Shown here in pieces: positions 47,427-58,214 of a stretch of DNA of 64,000 bases (the first letter of the stretch is position 1; every line of letters begins with the position of its first letter). Below the pieces are notes generated by a model. The model worked only from the letters and a program-made list of their open reading frames with translations. It ran no database searches and was not told where the DNA came from. This DNA is from VXYL01 sp963422285. GTDB taxonomy: Bacteria; Pseudomonadota; Gammaproteobacteria; Pseudomonadales; Azotimanducaceae. Location: positions 868,001 through 932,000 of the forward strand of contig OY729419.2 of assembly GCA_963422285.2 (NCBI GenBank), in the 5' to 3' direction. A program made the translations under genes and the position numbers.

Positions 47427-48449
47427 CTAGCCGAAGCGGATGCGCGGATCCACCAGGGCCACCAGGAAGTCCGAAATGATGTTGCCCACCAGCAGCAGGA
47501 CGCTGGCGAGCAGCACGACGCCCATGACCACCGGATAGTCCCGATCGAGAATGGCGTTCAGGCCCAGCAGGCCGAAACCGTCGATGTCGAAAATCGTCTC
47601 GATCAGAAAGGAGCCGGACACCAGCAGGGTGACGTTCTGCCCAAACGTGGTAGCAATGGGAATCAGCGAGTTGCGCATGGCGTGGCGGATCACCGCGGCG
47701 CGAAACGACACCCCCTTGGCGATGGCCGTGCGGATGTAGTCCGCGGCCAAGTTGTCCATGAGGTGGTTCTTCAGCAGCAGCGTCACCAGGGCGAAGCTGC
47801 CCACCAAGTAGCAGATGAGCGGCAGCACCGAATGGTTGACGAGGTCCGCCACCTTGCCGCCGAGATCCTTTTCCTCGAACGACAGGCTGACGAAGCCGCC
47901 CATCGGAAACCACTCCAGACGCACGGAGAAATACAGCAGCAGCAGCGAGCCGAGAGCGTAGCCGGGGATCGCGTAGCCGACGAAGATGAACACGGACGTC
48001 ATGTTGTCCACCGCGGTGCGATGCTTGATGGCCTTCAGCACACCGAGGGGAATGCATACCGCGTAGGTGACGATCAGCGTGACGATGCCGTAGTACGAGG
48101 ACACCGGAAAGCGTTCGACGATGACGTCCCACACCGGTTCGTTGTAGCGGTAGGAGGAGCCGAGGTCCCCCTGGCCCACTTTCGCCACCCAATCGACGTA
48201 GCTGACCAGCAGCGGCTTGTCGAATCCGTAGTACTCCTTCAGGCGATTCAGCTGCTCCTGGGACAGCGCCATGTCCTGCCCCGGTGCTCGGGTGCTCAGG
48301 CCGCTTCGCGCATCCACCTGCTGGGCTTCCATGATGGCCCGTTCGAGCGGGCCGCCGGGCACCAGCCGGGTGATGGCGAACACGACGATGGTCACGCCCA
48401 GCAGCGTGGGCGGTATCAGCATCAGCCGGCGAAGAAAGTAATCCCGCAT
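47427..48449 (-). CDS. yejB: Yej-type ABC permease (YejB)
   Basis: The 340-residue permease starts MRDYFLRRLMLIPPTLLGVT, then ITRLVPGGPLERAI and LKEYYGFDKPLL, all typical for DppB/YejB family permeases. The EAA loop reads YIRTAIAKGVSFRAAVIRHA, and IFDIDGFGLLGLNAILDRDYPVVMG is the usual C-terminal signature. Six TM helices. As the first gene of the operon it probably carries the promoter in the 356-base region 48450-48805, in which I see no other gene. ATG 48449 is set by family start. Confidence 0.88.
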   Translation of the reverse strand: MRDYFLRRLMLIPPTLLGVTIVVFAITRLVPGGPLERAIMEAQQVDARSGLSTRAPGQDMALSQEQLNRLKEYYGFDKPLLVSYVDWVAKVGQGDLGSSYRYNEPVWDVIVERFPVSSYYGIVTLIVTYAVCIPLGVLKAIKHRTAVDNMTSVFIFVGYAIPGYALGSLLLLYFSVRLEWFPMGGFVSLSFEEKDLGGKVADLVNHSVLPLICYLVGSFALVTLLLKNHLMDNLAADYIRTAIAKGVSFRAAVIRHAMRNSLIPIATTFGQNVTLLVSGSFLIETIFDIDGFGLLGLNAILDRDYPVVMGVVLLASVLLLVGNIISDFLVALVDPRIRFG

Positions 48450-48805
48450 TCGCTTGATAGAACCTTCGTCTCGGCATCCAGCCTGCTTGCCCAGCCCCAA
48501 CTGCTCGCGTTCAGGAGCATTCCGTGCGGCGAGTCTACTCCAGTTGCCGGCCGATTGGGTTTGGCGGCCGTCGGCGCTCGGCGCTGCTTCGGGCTTGGCC
48601 ATTGGCATGCACTGCCGCCTGCCGCGCGGCCAGGGCGGCGGCACCACACTCCCGGACAGCGGCTCGGCCCCTTGTCGATGGCATTTACATGCTCAACTCC
48701 ACCAGAAACTGGATGCAGGCATGTTCAACCAGCAATTGCGCCATAGAAGCAGACAGTGGGGTCAAGTGTTTGATCCCTTCTCGATGGTACGCGCCCCGCC
48801 TGCAG

Positions 48806-49360
48806 CTAGGCTTCGAGTTCGGCATTGCGAGCCTCTGCGTGGGCCGCTGCGCTGCCTCCTTCCGCCGCTTCTCTCCGCCGTTGCGCCGCTTCCTCCTCTT
48901 GGGACGGCAGACAGCGGCGCACCTCTGGATCGTAGAAGCGCCGTGGTCGGTACCGAAGACACAGCGCCAGTCCCAGCACCGCGCTCGGCATCCTGCCGTC
49001 CTCGTCGGGCCGGATCGCCTCGTTCGCCGGCAGCCGCCAGCCGGCGAGCCGAGGCACCGGCAGATCGCCGGACGAATCGTGGATCCAGTACTCGCGCACT
49101 CCTAGCTGCCGATGCTGCCGGCGCTTGCGCCCGAAATCGTTGCGGAAGGTGCTCGGCGGCAGGGTCTCCAGCACGAAGCCCGGCGCCTTGGGTTCCTCCG
49201 ACATCTTGCAGATGCCGCGCAGGCGGTCCTCCACGCCAAAGGCCACCAGAATATCCACCTTGGGCTGGCCTTTCCTGAGGGTAGATGAACAACTTGTCGT
49301 GGGCGACATAGACATCCCGTCGGTGCCGGTAGCGGACGCGAAGGGTGCCGCCTAGTGGGG
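48806..49360 (-). pseudogene. Uma2-family nuclease-like remnant
   Basis: In one frame around 49280-49350 the sequence reads RVRYRHRRDVYVAHDKLFIYPQ, and in the next frame from about 49280 it continues KVDILVAFGVEDRLRG, APGFVLETLPPSTFRND, RQLGVREYWIHDSSGDLP and ALCLRYRPRRFYDPE. The joined segment matches Uma2/DUF820 PD-(D/E)xK proteins. It has a frameshift and lacks the N-terminus. In the following 376 bases (49361-49736) I recognise no gene. Confidence 0.65.
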
Positions 49361-49736
49361 CCGCAGCGGTCGTGCTGGTCGTTCTGCGGTACCCGGACGC
49401 TCTCAGACGGGTACTCGACAGGCTCCGACCGCGGCGGCGCAGGCGTCGCGGTCGGGACGAAGCAATCCGCCCAGCTCTGGGCGGACCATGGGACTGGTGC
49501 GGCTCATGGACGGCTTCCCGTGCGCGCCGCGCCTGCCGGCGCTGTTCGGATGACGATAGCATGACCCGCGTACTCTCGCACCGACGGTGCCGGGGCGTTG
49601 GAGACATCGCCCGCAGGCCGTGTAAGACTGCTCTCGATCTCATGTCGGCGACCGCCCCGAAACGTCGTAGAAAGATGCTCTGAATACTGCGTTTCCACGT
49701 TGGATCCCTGCTGTTGATGGGCGACGTCGACAACGC

Positions 49737-50063
49737 TCAAGAACAACGCGATCCTGCTGCCGAGTGCTGTCGCGGCACCGACCACTCGTCCGTCAGCGTC
49801 GCAGCATGTTCTGGATCGTGGCCCCGGTCGCCAATGTCTCTGCCTGCTGCTTCCTTGTTGTCGATTGGTTCCTTCAGTCCCAGCACAGGCACCGCCATGC
49901 CTCCGACGGGCGCTTCGACCCGATGGTTCCAAGCATCGTCGAAGTCGACGCCGGATATCCGAGCCAGGAAATCGACACGTGCGGGAGGCACCCGAAATCT
50001 GAATCCGCGGCCAACACTCGCCAAACCCTCCTCGGAGAGACGATGTCTATTCGACGCTTTCAA
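49737..50063 (-). pseudogene. Truncated nucleotidyltransferase (MNT-like) remnant
   Basis: The open frame (108 codons) contains FRVPPARVDFLARISGVDFDD, DDAWNHRVEAPVGGMAVPV and GLKEPIDNKEAAGRDIGDR, which correspond to the C-terminal half of small MNT-type nucleotidyltransferases (antitoxin-like partners of HEPN toxins or AbiEii relatives). The catalytic GSxxxGxxxxxSDxD part is missing at the 5' side, so it is a fragment. No HEPN partner is visible. Confidence 0.5.
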
Positions 50064-50120
50064 TCAGGACCACAGGGAGCCTGCAAGCCATGGCTCTTGA
50101 TCTCGGCAGGTGCTTGGTCG

Positions 50121-51236
50121 CTATCCTCGGATGCCGAGCCGGGCCAGCATATCCGCCTCGGACGTGCAGTCCAAGGCCGCGCCCGCCACCACGTCCCGCG
50201 GCAGCGCCGCCAAGGCGGGAGCGAACGAGCCGAACCTGACGGAGACGGCAATCCCACGCGCGGACAGCATCGCCTGCAGCATGCCTGCCCGATCCTCTTC
50301 CCTGCCTTCCACCCGGCCTTCCGCACGGCCTTCCGCACGCTGCGAGCGCAGCATCGGATTGTCCTCCGGCCCCGTGCCAGCGCGGTCGCCCAGCGCCCGA
50401 CCAATCCGTTGCAGCACGGCGTAGGTATGCACCGAGACGGCTTCCTCGTTCAGCGCTTTGTGGATATCTCCCGCCGTCCAGCCCGGAAACGCAATGCTCG
50501 ACAGCGACGGCCGGTAGACGCCGCCTTCGTCCAGAAGATGGATCGCGAGTCCCGGGCGCAGGCTTCTCGGACGGCTTTTCGTCTCTTGGTCCGGCACCTC
50601 CACCCACACCTCCGGGAAGCCCCACGCCTCGTACTGCGCCAGTTTGTAGCGCCGCACATCCGTGGTGTGGTCCACTTCCATAACCACGTCCGGCATGTCG
50701 CCAGCACCCGCCACCACCCTTGGTTCGGGCAACCGCGGCCGGCGCAGATATATGCATTGGTCTCCCTGCATGGCGCGGCGCGTCCTGCCGTCCAGGTCGC
50801 GCACCAGCAACCCCACGGCGCCGTAGCAGAGGATCGGTGCTCCACGCACCGCGGCAATGTAGGCCACCAGCTGCGTCAGCCTCTGGGACGGCCCTTCATG
50901 TTGGATGGTGGGGGTGTCGCGGAGCTCCCAGAGAACCTCGCGGTCGGCATCCCAATACTCGATGCGCCGTTCGTACTTCAAGAACTCATCCTCCGTCATG
51001 CGCACCATCCGGCAGCCCGGGAACGAGTCCGGCCCGGGCGGCGGCATCGCCAGCACCCGCTCCAGCAGCGCCTTCCTATTGGCCTTCGGGAAGGCGTCGA
51101 AGCCGTCAGCCGCAATCGCGGAGGCACCGCTGCCGCTGGCGTCCCCGTGGCGGTCGCCGGTACTGCCGACCGCCACGGGGCGGGCTCGGTGTTTCCCGGA
51201 GACGAGAGGCGGGCGCAATGGGTTCTTTCGCGTCAT
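50121..51236 (-). CDS. Uma2/DUF820-family nuclease-like protein
   Basis: The 371-residue protein has the Uma2 fold: MTEDEFLKYERRIEYWDADR, then DMPDVVMEVDHTTDVRRYKLAQYEAWGFPEVWVEVPD, which carries the E...D...(E/V)xK-like PD-(D/E)xK residues, and LLDEGGVYRPSL. The C-terminal tail is a charged helix (GRAEGRVEGREEDRAGML), as in some Rpn/Uma2-type proteins. Biological role is unknown; such genes are common and often horizontally spread. ATG 51236 (MTRKNPLR) is preferred over 51254. In the 240 bases to acs I see no gene. Confidence 0.7.
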   Translation of the reverse strand: MTRKNPLRPPLVSGKHRARPVAVGSTGDRHGDASGSGASAIAADGFDAFPKANRKALLERVLAMPPPGPDSFPGCRMVRMTEDEFLKYERRIEYWDADREVLWELRDTPTIQHEGPSQRLTQLVAYIAAVRGAPILCYGAVGLLVRDLDGRTRRAMQGDQCIYLRRPRLPEPRVVAGAGDMPDVVMEVDHTTDVRRYKLAQYEAWGFPEVWVEVPDQETKSRPRSLRPGLAIHLLDEGGVYRPSLSSIAFPGWTAGDIHKALNEEAVSVHTYAVLQRIGRALGDRAGTGPEDNPMLRSQRAEGRAEGRVEGREEDRAGMLQAMLSARGIAVSVRFGSFAPALAALPRDVVAGAALDCTSEADMLARLGIRG

Positions 51237-51477
51237 GGGCCCACTGTAACGCAAGGTGAGGTTGGCTGCATCCAGGCCGTACGAGACGCCGGCGTCTGCC
51301 GATCCGAATCGGGATGTCGGTGCCTATCCAAGATCGTCCGTGCGATGGTCGCAACGCACACCCCACGGCGGCCGCCTCTTCCGACCGCCATGCAGCCGTC
51401 CAGAGACAGCAGGCCAGCTCTATCGCATTGTTCGCCCGCTGCCGCCGCGGCCTTCGCCGGCTGCCGTTGCCGTCGGC

Positions 51478-53412
<1,935 letters not shown>

Positions 53413-53414
53413 AT

Positions 53415-55016
53415 CTAGGTCCTGTTCTTTATTGTTGCGAGAAGCCCTTTGGTGGAGAAGTCCTGGCGGGGACTGGCGCCGCCGGCGAGTTCGTCGCGGA
53501 TCGGCTTGGCGAGCTCCTTGCCCAGCTCCACGCCCCACTGATCGAAGGAGTTTATTTGCCAAATGACACTCGCGCAAAACACCTTGTGCTCGTAGAGTGC
53601 CAGCAGGACACCCAGCGAGTGCGGCGTCAGTTCGTCGAGCAGGATGGTCGTCGTCGGATGGCCGCCGGCGATGTGCCGGTGTTTCGAGGCTGGCTCCTCG
53701 GGCAGATCGTCGAGGGAGCGGCCCTCCATCAGCGCCTTGCTCTGCGCCAGACAGTTGGCCAGCAGCCAGTGGTGATGGTTGGCGAGATCGTGAGCCGGGC
53801 GCGCGGCGGCGACGAGATCGGCGCTGAAGGCGCGAGTGCCCTGGTGCAGCAGCTGATGGAAGGCGTGCTGGCCGTTGGTTTCCTCTCCGCCCCAGATCAC
53901 CGGCGCGGTGTGGGTCGCCACGGGCGTCCCGTCCAAGCGCACGGACTTGCCGTTGCTCTCCATTTCGAGCTGTTGCAGATAGTCGGGCAGCAATCGCAAA
54001 CGGTGGTCGTAGGGCAATACCGCGTGGGTGGTCGCGCCGTGGAAGTTCGTGTTCCAGATTTGCAGGAGCGCCAGCATGGCGGGTAGATTGCGGGCCAAGG
54101 GCGCTTGCCGGAAGTGCTGATCGACCAAGTGGGCGCCAGCCAGCAGTTCGTTGAAGCCATCGCTATCGAGAACGATAGCGATGGGCAGCCCCACGGACGA
54201 CCACAGCGAGTAGCGGCCGCCCACCCAGTCCCAAATAGCGAAGCAATTCTCCGGCGCCAGGCCGAAGTCGCGGGCAGCCTCGATGTTGTCGGTGACGGCG
54301 ACGAAGTGTCGCCGGATGGCCGGCAAAGCGCAGGTGCGTTCGAGAAACCAGCTGCGGACGGTTTCGGCGTTGAGCCGCGTTTCCAATGTGGAGAAGCTCT
54401 TGGAAGCGACGATGACCAAGGTCGCTTCCGGTTCCAGCCCGGCGAGGGCCTGCTGCGCAGCGTTGCCGTCGATGTTGGCTAGGAAGCGGACCTCCGGGGC
54501 GTTGTCGGACTGCAGGGCGTCCAGCAGCAGCGCCGGACCGAGGTGGGAGCCGCCGATACCGATGTGAACCACCGCGCTGATCGGCTTGCCTGTGCATCCC
54601 CGCCACTCGCCATTGCGCACCTGCGCCGCGAATTGCAGAAAGCGCTGCCGTTGCGCTGCCGCCATCTCCACTGCCCATACCGGATTCGTCTCGTTTCCTC
54701 CAGCTCTCCTTGGCGACCGCAAGGCGGTATGCAGCGCTGCCCGGCCCTCGCTAGCGTTGACCTGCGCCCCAGCGAAGAAGTCGCCGATGGCGGATTCAAG
54801 CCCGCCCTCCACGGCTAGATCGATTAGCGCCGAACGAACCTCGTCGTCGATGCGCTGCTTCGAATAGTCCACCAGCAAGGGGCCCAGGCGGGCGGAATAG
54901 CGCCCGAATCGATCTGCGCTCGCCGGCACTTGCCTGCCAATCCATCGCTCTGCCAGCTTTCCAAGGCGGAGCCAGGAGCGGTGCTGTTCCAGAGTGTTGG
55001 AAGACCAAGTTGGCAT
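53415..55016 (-). CDS. pgi: Glucose-6-phosphate isomerase
   Basis: The 533-residue protein has the PGI signatures VHIGIGGSHLGPALLLDAL, IVASKSFSTLETRLNAETV, FAIWDWVGGRYSLWSSVGLP and the C-terminal NSFDQWGVELGKELA. It interconverts glucose-6-phosphate and fructose-6-phosphate in the cytoplasm. The length is about the usual 530-550. An internal perfect 11-bp palindrome (54158-54183) lies in its coding sequence. ATG 55016 has no strong ribosome binding site; it lies close to the small upstream gene. Confidence 0.95.
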   Translation of the reverse strand: MPTWSSNTLEQHRSWLRLGKLAERWIGRQVPASADRFGRYSARLGPLLVDYSKQRIDDEVRSALIDLAVEGGLESAIGDFFAGAQVNASEGRAALHTALRSPRRAGGNETNPVWAVEMAAAQRQRFLQFAAQVRNGEWRGCTGKPISAVVHIGIGGSHLGPALLLDALQSDNAPEVRFLANIDGNAAQQALAGLEPEATLVIVASKSFSTLETRLNAETVRSWFLERTCALPAIRRHFVAVTDNIEAARDFGLAPENCFAIWDWVGGRYSLWSSVGLPIAIVLDSDGFNELLAGAHLVDQHFRQAPLARNLPAMLALLQIWNTNFHGATTHAVLPYDHRLRLLPDYLQQLEMESNGKSVRLDGTPVATHTAPVIWGGEETNGQHAFHQLLHQGTRAFSADLVAAARPAHDLANHHHWLLANCLAQSKALMEGRSLDDLPEEPASKHRHIAGGHPTTTILLDELTPHSLGVLLALYEHKVFCASVIWQINSFDQWGVELGKELAKPIRDELAGGASPRQDFSTKGLLATIKNRT

Positions 55017-55028
55017 GAACGCTTGGCG

Positions 55029-55235
55029 CTACTTCTGGTGGTGCCGGCGGCGCAGCAGGGCCGGCTGCTCGCGTTCGAGACGCGCTTGGTCCAGGCGCAG
55101 CAGCAGGCGTTCCTGGTGCTGATCTCGCGGCCTTGGTCCGGACGCTCGCCCCGGCGGCTCGGCAGCGAGTATCTTGGCCCAGCGTTCGCGCTTGAGCTGA
55201 TGCACGCGAGCTTGGAACTCGTCGCAGTCGATCAT
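55029..55235 (-). CDS. Small hypothetical protein in panC-pgi interval
   Basis: The 68-residue, strongly basic protein (MIDCDEFQARVHQLKRER start, LLLRLDQARLEREQPALLRRR later) is predicted mostly helical. I recognise no family. It lies 76 bases after the nucleotidyltransferase gene and 12 bases before pgi. It could be the partner of that gene or a chance frame; the AT-rich stretch with TATATTCGCCA repeated (55281-55306) upstream could hold its promoter. Confidence 0.45.
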   Translation of the reverse strand: MIDCDEFQARVHQLKRERWAKILAAEPPGRASGPRPRDQHQERLLLRLDQARLEREQPALLRRRHHQK

Positions 55236-55311
55236 CGTCCATGCACCTCCTCTTCGATGTCATGCAGCGCAGCGGCTTCTTCCGGCACTATATTCGCCAT
55301 ATATTCGCCAT

Positions 55312-55794
55312 TCACCTGCGAGATTCGCCTGCGAGCGGGCGTTCGGCGTACAGATGCGCCAAGCGGCGAGTCCAGCGCCGATGTTCTTCGCTGCGCCAAT
55401 GCACCCAGGCGCGCGGACGATCCATCAGCAGTTCTTCGAGGCCGACGATCTTTACCCGCAGCCCGTCAATGTCGACTTCGGTCAGTGGCGCGCCTTCACC
55501 GGGCAGGCCCGCCGGCGCCGGTGCTTCAAAGAGCAAGTCGAGGTCGGCACAATACCAGTAGCGCCCCTCTTTTTCGAACCCCAGGGCAGCGAACGCCGCG
55601 TCCACCTCGGCTGCGGCAGGAAGCGCTAGATCCATATCCTTGGTGGCGTAGCCTCCAGCGGTGTAGAACTCTAGCGCGCCGCCGCCAACCCAAATGGGTT
55701 CGATCCCGTGGGGGGCTAGGATTCTGGTCGCCAGTCCGTGCGCGATCATGCGGCGGCGCAGACGGGCGAGGCCTTGCTCGATGTCGCCTGCCAT
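55312..55794 (-). CDS. DUF6036/AbiEii-like nucleotidyltransferase
   Basis: The 160-residue protein has IEPIWVGGGALEFYTAGGY and ATKDMDLALP, the glycine turn and D-x-D pair of the nucleotidyltransferase fold, then VDIDGLRVKIVGLEELLMDR at the C-terminal side. This fits DUF6036/AbiEii-like proteins, some of which are toxins or antitoxins. ATG 55794 lies 31 bases after panC. In other Gammaproteobacteria panD occupies this place between panC and pgi, so this is an accessory insertion that replaces it. Confidence 0.75.
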   Translation of the reverse strand: MAGDIEQGLARLRRRMIAHGLATRILAPHGIEPIWVGGGALEFYTAGGYATKDMDLALPAAAEVDAAFAALGFEKEGRYWYCADLDLLFEAPAPAGLPGEGAPLTEVDIDGLRVKIVGLEELLMDRPRAWVHWRSEEHRRWTRRLAHLYAERPLAGESRR

Positions 55795-55825
55795 GAGAAG
55801 TTGGGCCGCGGCCCGCAAACCGCAT

Positions 55826-56677
55826 CTACCTGATGGACACGGGAACATTGTCGATCAGCCGGGTGCCGCCGAGTCGGACCGCGGCCAGGATTCGCAATTC
55901 AGCGCTCTCCGGCGCGGGTGCCGCCAGCTTGGCCGCGTCCCGCACGGCGACGTAGTCGATGTCGAAGCCGGCGGCCGCGAGGGTCGCTTGCGCATCTGCC
56001 GCAAGAGCCGCGTAGTCCCGTGCTCCCGCCTCGATGGCCTTCTTCATCGCGGTCAGCGTCCGGCTGATGAGCGCCGCTCGCTGCCGGTCCTGGCTGGATA
56101 GGTAGCTGTTGCGACTGGACAGCGCCAAGCCGCTCGCCTCCCGAACGGTGGCCACGCCGACAATCTCCACCGGCATGTTCAATTGCCTGACCATGGCGCG
56201 GATTACCACCAGCTGCTGCCAGTCCTTCTGGCCGAAGAACGCCTTGTCCGGCCCAATGATGTTGAACAGCTTGGCGACAACGGTGGCCACGCCGTCGAAA
56301 TGACCGGGGCGGCTGGTACCGCAGAGGGTGCTGGCGAGGGCCGGCACGGACACCGTGACATGATCCTCCTGGCCATCGGGATACATCTCCTCCACGGAGG
56401 GGTTGAAGACCAAGTCCACGCCTGCTTCGTCGAGCTGTCGCAGGTCCGCTTCCAAGGTGCGGGGATAGCTGGCGAAGTCCTCGTTGGGGCCGAACTGGGT
56501 GGGATTGACGAAAATCGACACCACGCACGCACCACGCTCCCGCCGGCAGGCGCGCACGAGTGTCATGTGCCCGTCGTGCAGGTTGCCCATGGTGGGCACA
56601 AGGCCGACGTCGAGGTGTCGGCCCTTGGCTTCGTCAAGCCAGTCTCGCGCCGACTCGATCCGATGCACCAGCTTCAC
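55826..56677 (-). CDS. panC: Pantothenate synthetase
   Basis: The 283-residue protein has the HIGH-type motif PTMGNLHDGHMTLV (28-41), VSIFVNPTQFGPNEDF, CGTSRPGHFDGVATVVAKLF, FGQKDWQQLVVI and SSRNSYLS. It ligates pantoate and beta-alanine with ATP to make pantothenate, the coenzyme A precursor. It starts at GTG 56677, seven bases after panB, and both are clearly one operon. Length is normal. Confidence 0.95.
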   Translation of the reverse strand: MKLVHRIESARDWLDEAKGRHLDVGLVPTMGNLHDGHMTLVRACRRERGACVVSIFVNPTQFGPNEDFASYPRTLEADLRQLDEAGVDLVFNPSVEEMYPDGQEDHVTVSVPALASTLCGTSRPGHFDGVATVVAKLFNIIGPDKAFFGQKDWQQLVVIRAMVRQLNMPVEIVGVATVREASGLALSSRNSYLSSQDRQRAALISRTLTAMKKAIEAGARDYAALAADAQATLAAAGFDIDYVAVRDAAKLAAPAPESAELRILAAVRLGGTRLIDNVPVSIR

Positions 56678-56684
56678 GGCACCC

Positions 56685-57506
56685 CTATGTGAACGAGTGC
56701 TCCGGCCCAGGGAACGTCCCCTCCCGCACGGCGACGGCGTAGGCGCGGAATGCGCCGGGGATGCCGCTGTCGCTCTCCGGCAGGAAGTTCTTCACGAACT
56801 TCGGCACCCGGATGCTCGACGGCGTCAGCCCCAGCATGTCGTGCATCACCATGATCTGGCCATCGGTATGGGGCCCGGCGCCGATGCCGATGACGGATGC
56901 CTCGAGCCGCTCGGCGATCTCCCTGCCCAAGTCCACGGGCACGCACTCGAGCAGGATGATGGAGGCGCCGGAATCCTGCAGGATCAGCGCTTCGTCGACC
57001 ATGGTCTGCGCTTGGCTGGGATCCCGACCCTGCACCCGATAGCCGCCGATACGGTTAATGGACTGCGGCGTGAGCCCCATGTGCGCGCACACGGGGATGC
57101 CGCGTTCGGTGAGCAGCCGGGTGGACTCGGCCAGCCAGGCGCCGCCTTCCAGCTTGACCACATGGGCGCCGGCGCGCATCAGGGCCGCGGCGCTCTCCAG
57201 GGACTGGCTTTCCGAGGCGTAGCTCATGAACGGCAGGTCGGCCATGATGAGCGCGCTTCGATTGCCGCGGCGGACGCAGTTCATGTGGTAGACCATGTCG
57301 TCCAGGGTCACCGGCAGGGTGCTGTCGTGGCCGTGCAGCACCATGCCCAGGGAGTCGCCCACCAACAGCACATCCACGCCGTTGCTGGAGATCAGTTCCG
57401 CGAACAGCGCGTCGTAGGCGGTAAGCGCGGCGAACCGTTCGCCACGGCGCTTCTTCTGCCGCAGCGTGTTCAGGGAGACGGGGTTGTTGCGGGCTTGAGC
57501 GCTCAT
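56685..57506 (-). CDS. panB: 3-methyl-2-oxobutanoate hydroxymethyltransferase
   Basis: The 273-residue TIM-barrel protein has ALTAYDALFAELISSNGVDVL, VGDSLGMVLHGHDSTLPVTL (Mg2+ site Asp), MADLPFMSYAS and MGLTPQSINRIGGY, followed by ECVPVDLGREIAERLE with the catalytic Glu. It transfers a hydroxymethyl group from 5,10-methylene-THF to 2-oxoisovalerate, the first step of pantothenate synthesis. ATG 57506; 36 bases after the deoxynucleoside kinase. Confidence 0.95.
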   Translation of the reverse strand: MSAQARNNPVSLNTLRQKKRRGERFAALTAYDALFAELISSNGVDVLLVGDSLGMVLHGHDSTLPVTLDDMVYHMNCVRRGNRSALIMADLPFMSYASESQSLESAAALMRAGAHVVKLEGGAWLAESTRLLTERGIPVCAHMGLTPQSINRIGGYRVQGRDPSQAQTMVDEALILQDSGASIILLECVPVDLGREIAERLEASVIGIGAGPHTDGQIMVMHDMLGLTPSSIRVPKFVKNFLPESDSGIPGAFRAYAVAVREGTFPGPEHSFT

Positions 57507-57542
57507 GGTTGCGCCGCTCTCGTATTCATGGCTGCGCCATCC

Positions 57543-58214
57543 TCATAGCAGCGTCGGGTTCGGGTTGAAGTACTGGCGCGCACCGTCCATGGACTGGATG
57601 CGGCTGACGAGCGCCCCGTAGTGGGCCTCGTTGTGCGCGAAATCGATCTCCGCGGCGTTGACGATCAAGAGTGGCGCGTCATAGTAGTGAAAGAACTCGG
57701 CGTAGGCGGTGCTCAGGGTAGAGAGATATTCCGAGTCGATGCGCTGCTCGTAGCGGACGCCGCGCCGACCGATGCGGTCGAGCAGCACGGACACCGGCGC
57801 TTGCAGGTAGATCACCAGGTCCGGACTGGGCGGCTGGATGTCCAGGCTGTGGACGATCTGCTCGTAGAGCCGGAGTTCGTTCTCGTCCAGGGTGGCCTCG
57901 GCGAACAGCCGATCCTTCTCGATCAGGAAGTCGGTCACCAGCATCGGACCGACCAGATCGTCCCGCGCCAGCCGGGCCACCTGATCGGCGCGGTGCAGGA
58001 GAAAAAAGAGCTGCGTGGGCAGCGCGTAGCGCCGGCCATTGTGATAGAAGCGATCCAGAAACGGGTTCTCGGCACCCGGCTCCAGCATCAGCGGATGCCG
58101 GAAAGTGTTCGCCAAGCGGCGCGCGAGAGTGGTCTTGCCGACCCCGATGGGACCCTCGACGGCGATGTAGCGAGGGGCCTCGTCCCAGCGGACGGACTGG
58201 GTGGCGGCCGTCAT
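57543..58214 (-). CDS. Deoxynucleoside kinase (deoxyadenosine/deoxyguanosine type)
   Basis: The 223-residue protein has the P-loop VEGPIGVGKTT (19-29), FLLHRADQV, DFLIEKDRLFA with the ERS/DRx-like stretch, and the lid region IGRRGVRYEQRID. This is the dNK/dGK family, which phosphorylates deoxynucleosides. It overlaps the pcnB stop by four bases (ATGA). In the usual gammaproteobacterial block folK lies at this place; I find no folK here. Specificity among deoxynucleosides is unknown. Confidence 0.85.
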   Translation of the reverse strand: MTAATQSVRWDEAPRYIAVEGPIGVGKTTLARRLANTFRHPLMLEPGAENPFLDRFYHNGRRYALPTQLFFLLHRADQVARLARDDLVGPMLVTDFLIEKDRLFAEATLDENELRLYEQIVHSLDIQPPSPDLVIYLQAPVSVLLDRIGRRGVRYEQRIDSEYLSTLSTAYAEFFHYYDAPLLIVNAAEIDFAHNEAHYGALVSRIQSMDGARQYFNPNPTLL

